Source: Epiperipatus broadwayi (Eukaryota > Onychophora > Udeonychophora > Euonychophora > Peripatidae). Taken from it: DNA of 64,000 bases. The notes below the pieces were generated by a model. It did not search any database, was not told where the DNA came from, and saw only the letters and a program-made list of their open reading frames with translations. Where the stretch lies: positions 310,001 to 374,000 of the forward strand of contig JAQFVV010012424.1 of assembly GCA_028023455.1 (NCBI GenBank), in the 5' to 3' direction. Positions 34,790 to 45,059 of this stretch are shown here, one piece after another; the stretch's first letter is position 1; each line of letters opens with the position of its first letter. The translations under genes were made by a program, and so were the position numbers.

Positions 34790-35120
34790 ACAACCTCACC
34801 TACCATGGAGGAAAAATAGATTTAAGCACATCATGAGTGATAGGCCAAAGCATAGGCTCTGCAAAGCAAGAAAATATCAATAAGATTGGTGGCTTCCAAA
34901 TACCTATATCTGAGGCAAAAGAGGATGCCTGGACTTTGTCACAGCACATCAGGAAAATGTGGAAAGATACACCAAAAAAAATATAATCCTGTATAAGGAT
35001 GTAGATACCTTTAAATGTGATAATAATCATGAGAGAAAAGCACTATCAACTCATGGAAAAGCATATAATAATAATGGGGGAACTTGTCCACTCCATCAAG
35101 AACAATAATAAACATGAGTA
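34790..35120 (+). repeat. Dispersed repeat, family D, copy 1
   Basis: Shares an ordered series of words with 48,523-48,800: an ACATCATGAG block, GGCTCT followed by CAAA, TTCCAAATACCT against TTCCAATACCT, and ATATAATCCT followed by a purine-rich word. No protein was recognised in it. Confidence 0.5.
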
Positions 35121-35777
35121 AGTAGGGCCTAACATTATGAGGCCAAGAAATACTATAAACTAAACAAGATACAAACTTAACACTGTAACTGACTAAAGTC
35201 ATATTCAAATTTTAACTATAATAAATGATAAGCAATATCTGAAACTAACAATGTGCAATTAAATCAAACGACTATGAAATATCAATAAAGAAAATTAATA
35301 GCATATAAAATTTTAACACACATATATGGAATTTCAAATTATTGAAAATAAGTGGACATAACTGATAACATGAATAAGAATGTGAGAATAATAATTCTCG
35401 AATGCATGAAAATATTAGCGGTTATGACTACTATTGCATTTATGCAAAATATCAAAACTTCTGATAAATACTTTAGCTGTTTTACTAATAAGTGAATGAA
35501 ATACCATATGTTTTAAAATAATTATTTGTGAAAGATGAATATTTCTGCTGACTCAAAATATAACATAGTTTAGTTTATCCAGAAAATACCAAAACATATA
35601 ATAAAAATATTTACCTGACAATGCGTAGAATATCTATACATTCTGATAAACCCATTAAAATTAAAATACATAAATAAATTACCTGATACAATTATAATAC
35701 TAAAATAGTATATTGAAAAATAGCAAAATACAAAAGAAATATTGCATAATATATATAATGTTACTAAACACAAAACC

Positions 35778-35852
35778 TTAGTTCATAAGTGAGCTTTCTC
35801 CACACGGCTGTCTGTTAAGGGCATGAAGTTCTCCTATGATGGGTAAATGGTT
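35778..35852 (-). CDS. Candidate terminal exon of an unidentified gene
   Basis: A minus-strand 75-nt segment follows an acceptor TTTGCAG and reads 24 codons, NHLPIIGELHALNRQPCGES then SLMN, before TAA. Base composition is clearly richer in G+C than the flanks and the peptide is not low-complexity. Both are unlike the background, so this looks like a real last exon beginning in phase 0. No other exon of the gene was found, and I do not recognise the protein family. It could also be a conserved non-coding stretch that happens to be open. Confidence 0.4.
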   Translation of the reverse strand, partial: NHLPIIGELHALNRQPCGESSLMN

Positions 35853-36059
35853 CTGCAAAGCTTCAAGTCAAAACATATTTATTCTTTTTTTTAAAAACAT
35901 GGCAAAAGATTTCCAAACGCAATATGTAACAGTTATTATAACTAAATTAGTTCTAAATTTAAAATTATCTTAAATAATAACCCGGCGAAAATGGAAGGAC
36001 GACGTTAAAATGCAAGAATTTATTCAGCTGATTCTATTTTGGGATCCTGCAGGTTTGTT

Positions 36060-37330
36060 TAATTAAAAATGTAGCTTTATTTTTATTCTCTTCAAGACAC
36101 GCATTTTAAACTTTTTAAAGTTATCTATCATATAATAATGACAACATTTCTAGGTTTCAACTTTAATAATTTCCTTAATATATTTTATAAATCATTAGTT
36201 ATCAAGGAATTATTCAGCGTGTCAAAACAACTTTAGAAATATTTCTGCTAACCTTATGGCATATATTGACAAATATTTTATTCACTTCCTCCAATAGCTA
36301 ATTATACGCTGCTATTCCTTTGAAGCATTTAAATTGCTACTTAGAAACTAAAATGTTTTAATTATTCTGATGAATCTTCCACAATTAATGCAATATTAAT
36401 TTCAAGTTTTCCACAATATTAAACTTAGTAACTTCAGCATGGAAATTATTAAAAAGAATCGTAAAATTCCTCCAGTATATATTTCTTTTTCATATACGAA
36501 GAATTATTTTTAAATGTAGTTAATTTAAACAAGCATTTTAAAGTTATTTTTAAAAAAATAGTTCTGGTACTAATTAATAAATTTTGTTGTTATGCAGGCA
36601 AAATTAATACTAATTTTAAACTCCATTATAGCTTAATATTCTATGGTTTTCAATTTATTTTTAATTTTCTCTTTTTATAAGATAAATATTCAAACAAATA
36701 TGAACTGAGGAAAATGTTCAGCATAACTTTTACAATATCTGTAATTGCATACATCACCTGCTTTCTATTAAGATACCTTTGGTAGTTAAATTTATTTAAA
36801 ATAAACAAAGTTTCTCCATAGCATTGTGTGATAATTAAGAAAACTTAACTGAATTCAATAATCAAGAAATGAGGATACCTGTATGTTTAGCAGTAGTGCA
36901 TCATAGACTTAAAGATGGGTTCAATATTTAACACTTTTTAAAAAAATATAATTATAAAAATTTAACACTTTAAAATAACCAGAGAGAGAGAAAATGTAGG
37001 TGAGAAAATTCAAGCCAGACTAAGTTAAAACAAAAATATCTCTTTTATAGTATTTTTATAGCCTCTTTTTTAGCAGTCAATTTCTTATTAATAACCAATA
37101 AACAAAGCCTTATTTTTATTTTATTTTTTAAAACTTAATTACAAGATAAGTCAATCAGTAAATGATGTCATTTTAATCTAGATATTTTCAAAATTACGCG
37201 ATTTAACGAATTTAATTTGAAATAAAATTAAGTTTCTTATTAAAAAAATAGCTAATAGTATGAATACTGAACCCTACTGTCTGATGGTGCTCTTTTTCAC
37301 CCAATTCACATCAATATACTGATTCACAGG
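36060..37330. other. No gene recognised; A+T-rich DNA
   Basis: No exon, transposon protein or clear repeat was recognised. A short plus-strand segment just upstream (ATGCAAGAATTTATTCAGC at 36,010, open for 14 codons up to a GTTTGT) could be a first exon, but nothing supports it further. Confidence 0.45.
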
Positions 37331-37369
37331 CCATGTTTGTTTACATAATATTACAGTAAAATATTTTTA

Positions 37370-38280
37370 TTTTCCAACCGGTTTTTATTATTTTTTCATC
37401 AGTGACAGTAAACCACCAAAGTTTTTTTTTCCCAATCCGTTTTTAAGTTTTTTTCATCGGTGACAGTAAATCATCAGGTTTTTTTTGTTTTTAATAAACA
37501 AATACTTTGTTTTTAGATGATGTAGGGGTGTTGGTTTGTTTATAAATTAACGATTAACTGTCTGTAGGTTTCTTTAAATAATATTACTTATGGTAAACCA
37601 AAGTTTTTTTTTTTCAGTTTTTTTTATTTTTTTTTTGGTTCATTTTTTTAAAGAAACAAACACTTTGTTTTTAGATGGTGTTAGGGTGTTTGTTTGCTTT
37701 GAAATTATCGATTAATGCTCCGTTGGTTTGTTTACACAAAAATATGGTAACAAAAACTTTGTTGTTTTTAGATGGAGGAAGGGTTGGTTGTTTGCTTTTA
37801 ACTTATCTTCTTTTTTTTGTTTGATGTTTTGATTTGCTGAAAGACTTCAACAATTCAGTACTTTTGAATAAACTAACACTTGTTTTTTTTTAGAGGGTGG
37901 AAGGAAGAGGGGTTGTTTTGATTTTGAATTGTCGTCCTTTTTTTTGTTAATTTATTACGAGGTTTTTTTTTTTTGTTTCAAATCTTTACGCTACAGAAAG
38001 CTTTATATGATAGCGAAAAGTTCTTCCTGAATTTTTTGCGCCTTTAATTTAAAAAAAAAAGACATAAACAGTTCATTTTTAAAAAACATTTTTTAAGCCA
38101 GGGGAGATGGGTGGGGTGGCGGGGAAGATTTGTTTTGATTTTTAATTAGACTTCTTTTTGGATTTTCTTTTTGAATATTTTATTATGTTACCACACAGTT
38201 CTTTATTATTATTTTTTTGGTGGGGCCTCTTGAATAAACTCTTAAACACTTCTTTTTTTTTGGTGTAATAAAATATTACC
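37370..38280 (+). repeat. Degenerate T-rich tandem array
   Basis: A word of the form ACAAACACTTTGTTTTTAGA, followed by a G-rich stretch (GATGGTGTTAGGGTGT) and TTGTTTG, recurs near 37,498, 37,658, 37,748 and 37,874. A weaker version lies near 38,070. Long T runs lie between them. A second word, CATCAGTGACAGTAAACCA or CATCGGTGACAGTAAATCA, occurs twice near 37,400-37,470. Spacing is irregular (about 90-160 bp). Confidence 0.65.
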
Positions 38281-38379
38281 TACTTTAACTGTTAATGAAA
38301 CTTATCAAATATTACCTACCTACTTTATAATCATGTGAACAACAAAAACAACAAGTTTCCCCATAAAATAATTTATTGA

Positions 38380-39075
38380 ATCAAAAAGAAACGAAACTTT
38401 GGAAAATTGTGAAGCAAAACAAGTAAAAAAAAACATTTACAGGGGTATGAAAAACAGAAGCCAAAAGTAACAAGCAAATAAAATAACAGAGAAGCCTCAA
38501 AGCTGTAAGTAATGGGATTTTGGAGCCTTCGAACCAACAACTTCCCTTACGCAGACTTTTCAGGAGTTTCTCTTTCTGGGGAAACACAATATTGTGCATC
38601 CACTTGTGTGGCCGAACTTGCAGATGATATTTGACAGTCTCACACCGATTTGCATGTAAACAGGCATTTGCGTGTGAAATCAGGAAAAAACTTTGCTGAA
38701 AAGAACCTTTTCAAGTTATGTGCAGTTCAAAAGCATAGGGAAGCATGTGTGACGACATGACAATTCTTAATATGGATAGTAATTCCACTACACTGTCTAA
38801 AAAATTCCAACAATGAATTTTTGCAGTTTTGTCTCTTTCAAATATGGCCACCATCAAATCAGACTATAGCGAGAGTTCAAGGGTGCTCACTTGATGAATA
38901 CTGTCACAATGCAATGGGCATAGTATTTTGTTACGCAATTGTAGAATGCATCGCCCTCAGGTGGACTGTTACAGCTCAAAAACCACCTCTTGTACTATCA
39001 GCCATAAGTTAAGGCCATTAAAACAGTATATTGATGTGCGTTTTGTGAAAAACAGCGTGTTCAGACGATAGGGTT
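38380..39075. other. G+C-elevated island, possible decayed coding sequence
   Basis: Base composition is more balanced here than on either side. Open stretches occur on both strands (minus 38,381-38,599 and upstream of it; plus 38,821-39,012). The plus strand near 38,630-38,740 reads LHVNRHLRVKSGKNF, faintly like a C2H2 finger linker, but without an intact C2H2 pattern. No family could be assigned. Confidence 0.3.
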
Positions 39076-39283
39076 CAGTTTTCATACTATTCCCAAAAAA
39101 TAATATATGTTACAATAAAAAATAATAATTTAAACACTATTTATTCATTTACTGAGGGTTTTTTTATATTTGTTGATTAAAATTTGCATTATTAAATATT
39201 TTATCCATTATAAGTTTCTTTAACTAATATTAAAACATTGTACAGGATTAAACCTGCATTTATATATGTAATATATGCGGGGT

Positions 39284-39345
39284 TCGAACTCAGACTTTCA
39301 CACAACCCACCACTCTCAGTGCCATCTCATATTACTGACCCACCT
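39284..39345 (-). repeat. tRNA-like module associated with family B
   Basis: The minus strand reads GGCACTGAGAGTGGTGGGTT, then TGTGTGAAAGTCTGAGTTCG and AACCCCGCA, which contains a B-box (GAGTTCGAACCCC). An inverted partial copy lies at 39,474-39,515. Confidence 0.6.
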
Positions 39346-39380
39346 GATCACACACATGTTGAAAAGATAAATAATCACCA

Positions 39381-39430
39381 ATAACCGTATTTCATGCTAA
39401 ACCAGCAATCATCAGTTGGTCTAGATTACT
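39381..39430 (-). repeat. Dispersed repeat, family B, copy 3
   Basis: The minus strand contains ATCTAGACCAACTGATGATT then GCTGGTTTAGCATGAAATAC. It lies between two inverted tRNA-like modules. Confidence 0.65.
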
Positions 39431-40171
39431 ATCCTCACACACATATATAATCAGTACTCAGCTTTATACTAAAATAGGCACTGAGAGTGGTAGGTTGTGT
39501 GAAAGTCTGAGTTTTAACTAATATTATAATTTTTTTTTTTATGAGTTTGAATAACTCAAAATAAAACTACTTTTGTTAATTATAAAACACGTTTCATCTA
39601 CCCATACATACACACACACACATGAATGAAATGACGTTTCAAGCTTTAACTTATTAATTACTTCTTAAGTAACTATCTGTAATTTATTACAACTACAAAA
39701 CAAATTTTTAAAGATATTAAATATTAAAAATAACTTTAATAAATTTCAAGCTGAATTTTAATAAACCAAAAATTTAACTCTTATTTTACTATTTAAAACT
39801 TAAAGAAGCTTACTTTAAATTAACTTTATATTCTCTACTCTTTTCTAAAAACTTAATTATTATAATATTGAATTAGTATTTTCTGACACACATTTCAGTA
39901 CAATACTATTATTTTAATAATAACTGGAATCTATCAAAAGAAATATAAACTATTATACGTATAATAAATATAACAACACGTCTACTTTGCATTCAGGTTG
40001 CACTAAAGTGTTATATACAACAAAACTTGTTTCTTTCATTCCTTTATTTAATAGTTAACTATTTTTTTTTAAAAAAAAAAACCAAGTAAATATGGAAAAT
40101 TATTATGCTAAGGTAGTCAAGGGGAACAATGTGTGAAAACACTTGGTCACAATATATATATATATATGGGA

Positions 40172-40330
40172 GATTATGATCTGGACCAACTGATGAATGC
40201 TGGTTCAACACAAAATACCATCATATCGGAGATCATTTATGTTTTTCATATGTACGTGGTCATGCGTATCAGATATATAGGATGGACTGGATCACTGTAA
40301 GGGGCTTAAAAATCTGTGTTCAAATCCCTT
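40172..40330 (+). repeat. Dispersed repeat, family B, copy 4, with tRNA-like module
   Basis: Head GATTATGATCTGGACCAACT then GATGAATGCTGGTTC. About 90 bp later comes GGATGGACTGGATCACTGTA and a B-box-like TGTGTTCAAATCCC near 40,316. It shows the same head-to-tRNA-like order as the 39.3-39.4 kb copy on the other strand. Confidence 0.6.
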
Positions 40331-41053
40331 CTAATTACATAAAATTTATCTTATATTCTTTTTTATCATGGGATTATATTCTACAGACCTATTATCAAAT
40401 TTACCACTTGCCTCATTAAAAAATTAATTCACTTTATAGAAAATTAATCTGAATTAAAGTAATATCTACAAACATTAAAAGTATTAAAAATTCATTTACA
40501 ATAATCATCTTTATATTTATTTAGAGAAAGCAATTAATAAAATATGACTAATTAATTCATATCCTGAATTATAAGTTTATTACTATTACTCTCATTAACA
40601 TACCCTATTAATAAAAATATACAGTATATATATATTTAAAAAAAGCACGGAGTAACTCACTAAAAGGCAAAAAAAAATTTTTGAAACACAGGTTTGGTTA
40701 ATGTATGTAGCTATAAATAAAAGTGTGGTATATCCATAAATTTATTTAGGTAAAAAAAAGTGATTGAATTGATTAATTTTTGAATACATCATGTTTTTAT
40801 TTAAAGTTACATATAGTAACAAATATTGTGGTTCAAGAAAAAAAATTTTGTTGTTTTTTAATGTATTTTTAAAAAATATTTTTTATGTGTATTATTTTTT
40901 AATACTTGAGTCGAATCCTATATAACTTCTATTTTTCAAAATCATTTGTCACAAAGCTATTTATCTTCAAATTTAAAAATAACATGTGAACAATTTCCAT
41001 TATTAGAAATTAAATTCACACGTGCTCAAGTCAATTCTAAGATTTTTATGTTT

Positions 41054-41720
41054 GTGAAAGCAGCTGTTTGAAAAAGTAAGTTTTAAATAAAAAGAAATTA
41101 AGATTTCATTCTTCATTTTTTTCTGATTTAATTAATTATAAATGCTTTTTGGCATAGTAGTCATCAGATTAAATGGAAGCATATTTTTAAATTATGCATC
41201 ACTCAAAGCTTAACGGACCGATTTCAACATGATTGAAATGTGGCCAACTAACATTGTTGGACTGGACAATCTTAAAATATTGCAACACTTCAATTTCCTG
41301 AAATCATTTTTTAATATGAACAGTAAGATTATTCCTGTTCAAATGTAAAAAAAAAAAAAATAAGAATCTAAAAAATATCCATTCATTAGAAGTAGTTTAA
41401 AAATAATCTTTAAGAATTTTGTTTTTATTAAAACAGTGGTTTAAAAAAGCAAGTTTTATGTAAATAATATGAAGAAAAATTAAGATTTTCTTTTTTATAA
41501 TTTTATTTTAATTAATTATAAATGCTCCCAAAATTTCTTCTTCAAATTAAAAGAAAGTGTTCACATAAAAAAATATTATGGCATTTACTACCCATGACTC
41601 AAAACTCAGTGAACTGGTTTGAAATATGGACAACTCTGAAGTGTAACATTGTTATACTGCATTGTCATCAATACCAAACACATAAACAAAATTGGAAATT
41701 AATTCTATAGAAGTAGGTTA
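41054..41720 (+). repeat. Two diverged units of a tandem repeat of about 380 bp
   Basis: Words recur in the same order with an offset near 377 bp: an AGCAGCTGTTTGAAAAAGTA-like word against AACAGTGGTTTAAAAAAGCA, TTAATTAATTATAAATGCT (41,126 and 41,507), an ACTCAAA(G)C stretch, a GACCGATTT-like or GAACTGGTTT word, and TAACATTGTT followed by GGACTG or ATACTG. Confidence 0.55.
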
Positions 41721-41934
41721 AAAATTAGTTATGAGATTTGGGCCAAATAAATAGAAGTTCTAAGTTAAATAAAAGTGTTTAAAAATATATTCATTAAGAT
41801 GTAATTGATTATGTTTCTATATATGTGCATTCAATTTTTACTCTATTTTCTTAAAAAAAAAAGTATTAGGAATCCTACAAAATAGCTAAATTGCAAAATC
41901 AATCATATCATTTATATATCACTAACATCACATG

Positions 41935-41989
41935 GTCACCATCTCATACTAGCATGTCACTACTGTATGGAGAGTTTTGCCTTTGTTTA
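41935..41989 (+). repeat. Dispersed repeat, family A, copy 6 (internal deletion)
   Basis: ACATCACATGGTCACCATCT joins directly to ACTACTGTATGGAGAGTTTT and GCCTTTGTTTA. The left arm and the core of the full-length element are missing. Confidence 0.75.
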
Positions 41990-42076
41990 TCATTTATATA
42001 TATTGTACAAAAATTAACATTGGTACTGAGGATTCGAATACATGAGATTTTCTAATTAAAATAAATATATTCGCTC

Positions 42077-42184
42077 TGTGTACTATTTTTCTTTTTAATA
42101 AAAACAACTTTGTAAATATAAATACAATCTTGTGTACTATTTTTCTTTTTAATAAAAACAACTTTGTAAATATAAATACAATCT
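42077..42184 (+). repeat. Perfect 54-bp tandem duplication
   Basis: Units 42,077-42,130 and 42,131-42,184 are identical, beginning TGTGTACTATTTTTC and ending AAATACAATCT. Confidence 0.95.
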
Positions 42185-42330
42185 TCTCCTTATGGAATAA
42201 AGATGAGACCTTGGACCATCTTCTTTTAAAGTGTTCTCCATTATATGCAATCTTTTTGACTTGTTCTAAAATATTATTCTTAAGAGATCTTGTACATTGT
42301 GAATATAATACCCCCCCCCTCCAATATTAG
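42136..42330 (+). pseudogene. LINE C-terminal fragment
   Basis: Reads SLWNKDETLDHLLLKCSPLY, the LINE C-terminal zinc-like motif (C-x2-C ... ET-x-DHLLL-x-C) with the first two cysteines already replaced. It is followed by an 11-residue hydrophobic run. A short relic. The 54-bp tandem duplication overlaps its start. Confidence 0.5.
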
Positions 42331-42464
42331 AATTACAATCTTGTTTTTTGTGCCATTTATATACATATATGTAAGTGGTAAAAAAGAAAAAAAAACTGTT
42401 AGACTGATTTCAAAATTGTTAATAATTTACTTTTTTTATTTTATGAGGACTTCTAAAAATATAT

Positions 42465-43290
42465 ATATATATTTGCTAAAATGTATTTTATTGTATTTAA
42501 ACTATATGCATTTAGGATGATTTAAATGTTGATGAGAGAAGTGAATGATATTGATTTCTTATTTTATATGGAATTAAAAGAAGCATCAGAGATTGCTGTT
42601 TAATTGATATAAGTTCATTATTCTTTTTTAGTTATGTTTAATGAAAAGGAAAACAGAATTTGCTTCTTTAATGCTTTTCCCCCAAATTATATAAAAGGAA
42701 AAAAAAAGGGTTCTTGCAATGTTGATAATGATCAGAAAATATTTAAAATCAGGTAAACTAAACAGTGAGTGCAATAGCCATTTTAATTATAATATACATG
42801 TGTGTGAAGATTTGATATGTGAACTGTTCAAGTATTAATATAAATGTTTGCTATCAGAAAAAAAAAATCCATGGTATAATCATTATAATTTTAAATTAAA
42901 TTGACTATTATTTTAAATATGATTGCACTCATCTTGTATATTAACCACATTAATTGCCATGAATTATGCTTTTATGTTATTTTGAACTTATAGTATAAAC
43001 ATTTACCTAGATCACAAGTTGTATAGGTAAATATATTCTATATTTATATGATAAGTTTATTGATTTCATATATTAGTGGTTGAATACAAAAGGACCATCT
43101 CAGGAAATTAAGTTTACACTGTTATTAAATGGGAGTCATAACCATAGCAGTTAAGTTTAAGTGAGAATGCATTCACCAAGATTTACATTAGAGATGTTCT
43201 TGGGAGACAAATTTTACTCTAGACATACATTTACATATGTTGGCTATGAATTTGAAGATAGCTGAATGAATGAATTACATTTATGAGGGT
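42465..43290 (+). repeat. Direct segmental duplication, left copy
   Basis: Aligns with 51,255-52,050 through many shared words: AAAATGTATTTTATTGTATT, AGAAGTGAATGATATTG, CAGAGATTGCTGTTTAAT, TTATGTTTAATGAAAAGG, AAACAGTGAGTGCAATAG and ATTCACCAAGATTTA. Scattered substitutions and indels separate the copies. Its leading part (42,347-42,465) also matches 44,945-45,055. Confidence 0.8.
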
Positions 43291-43619
43291 CAACAACACG
43301 AGATTAAATAATTAAGGTATTTTCTGTAATTAGTATACTAAAGTCACCTAAGTTAAGTAAAATAAAGAAGTTATTAAAGTATTGAAAGCAAGAGATCAAT
43401 ATATAAAAGAAGTTTTTTTTTAATTATTTTTGATTCTTGCTTCATTCTTTATTGAATCATTCATTATTATACTGACCAGATAAAATAAAGTAAAACCACC
43501 AGTTACTAAACTTTACTTTGAATCCAACATAAGTGATTCTGAAATGCTATTTTTTAAAGAAGTCCATTCTTTGAATATAACAAAAAAAAAAAAGATCAGC
43601 AGCAAGTAAATAATATTTC

Positions 43620-44220
43620 TGTAATTTTTACTACACCACTCTCATGCAAGTTAGGGATTGGTTTCTATACACTTTTAACACCTTGTGAGGGGTGTAATGA
43701 TAAACATATGACCAAAGACAGGAAAAATATGTATGATCCCCAAAAGTGGATAGAAACGTTTTATCTTGCATACAAGTAGTGTAATAAAAATTATACTGCA
43801 GAAATTATTCATAGAGTGGATAATCTCTAGATTAATGACTGATTAATAAAATTATTAATATACTTCCATTAAGTGGTTTGTCCCAAGGTTATGAGGCAAT
43901 AAATTGACATGTCAGTTAAACTAGTACTCAGTTATTTATATATACTGAATAATAATAATGAAGTTATGTGTAAGCGATTATGATCTGGGCCAACTGATGA
44001 GTGCTGGTTCAGCATGAAATGTACATCTTTGGGATCGTAGGTCTTTGGTCATATGATTATGATTATACCTCTCCACAAGGTGTTAAAAGCAGATAAAACC
44101 AGTCCCTATCTTGTGAAAGTGATATATTGAAAATTACACTACAGAAATATTATTCATCAAGTGGATAACCTCTAGTCTAATGAATGCATAATAAAAATTA
44201 TTATATATTCTACTTATCAC
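43620..44220. repeat. Mixed inverted and direct repeat including family B, copy 5
   Basis: A family B head lies at 43,976-44,040 (GATTATGATCTGGGCCAACT). The segment TTTTAACACCTTGTGAGG with CATATGACCAAAGAC at about 43,671-43,720 recurs in inverted form at about 44,045-44,110. The segment ending TCATAGAGTGGATAATCTCT at about 43,790-43,860 recurs in direct orientation at about 44,128-44,215. Confidence 0.6.
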
Positions 44221-44273
44221 CACTGTTAAAAACTTTTTAACAGCACATACTTTTTTTTCTTTCAAAATTATAT

Positions 44274-44720
44274 GACTTATAAAATATATTGTTCTTTTCA
44301 CATTAAAACCAATCAAAACACTCTCCTTTCTTCTTTCCAAAAAACTTTATTTTTTCCATCACTATATATATATACATTTACTTGTTTACCACATCTAACG
44401 TTTCAACCACCTAATATGTAGTCATTTTCAAGGATTTATAAAATACATATTATATTTTTATAATTATTTATATAATTAATTTTTTCTTTATGATAGAGAT
44501 AGATGCAGTTTTGTATTATTTTATTTTTAATTGTATGGATAATTATAAAAATATGTATTTTGTAGATTCTTGAAAATGACTACAAATAAGGTGGTCGAAA
44601 TGTTGAATGTGGTAAACAAGTAAATGTATATATATATAATAATGGAAAAAATAAAGTTCTTTGGAAAGAAAAAAGGAGAGTGATTTGATTGGCTTTAATG
44701 TGAAAAGAACATTATATTTT
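44274..44720. mobile_element. Long terminal-type inverted repeat (MITE-like palindrome)
   Basis: Arms of roughly 200 bp, about 44,274-44,480 and 44,530-44,720, are reverse complements with scattered mismatches. Matching words include TTCTTTTCACATTAAA, ACTCTCCTTT, ACTTGTTTACCACAT and GTAGTCATTTTCAAG with their complements. The loop is about 50 bp of A+T-rich sequence. No coding capacity. It has the structure of a palindromic non-autonomous DNA element. Confidence 0.78.
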
Positions 44721-44944
44721 AAAAATTATTAATCAGCAAGTAGTTCTACAAAGCACTAGACAAAACTTTAGATTAGAGGAAATTCCCTCCTGTCTAAGAA
44801 AGTGATAAAGGGCATCTTAGTCATGCCTTGGAAAAAGAAAAGTAATAAATCAAACCAGCTAATATCATCAAAGGAGATATATCAGCTAAATTAAGAATCC
44901 ACAATGAAATGGTGAAAGAATTCCAGCTTAGAAACATTTCCCTA

Positions 44945-45055
44945 CCATTTATATACATATATATATAAATGCTAAAAAAGAAAAACCTATATATTAGACT
45001 GATTTCCAAAATGTTAGTAATTTTTATTTTATGATGACTTCTAAATATTGTAACC
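44945..45055 (+). repeat. Partial copy of the 42.35-42.46 kb segment
   Basis: Shares CATTTATATACATATAT, GACTGATTTC-AAAATGTTA and TTTTATGA-GACTTCTAAA with 42,347-42,465. Confidence 0.7.
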
Positions 45056-45059
45056 CTCA

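Noticed and set aside
34800-35030. Minus-strand 76-codon frame with hydrophobic stretches
   Set aside because: Lies within a diverged dispersed repeat and is not conserved as an open frame in its partner copy near 48.6 kb.
38381-38599. Minus-strand frame with a hydrophobic C-terminal half as a small membrane protein
   Set aside because: The hydrophobic part is encoded by A+T-rich sequence with no family resemblance. Kept only as part of the composition island.
38630-38740. C2H2 zinc-finger remnant on the plus strand
   Set aside because: Only the linker-like HLRVKSGKNF is suggestive. No C-x2-C or H-x3-H pattern could be completed.
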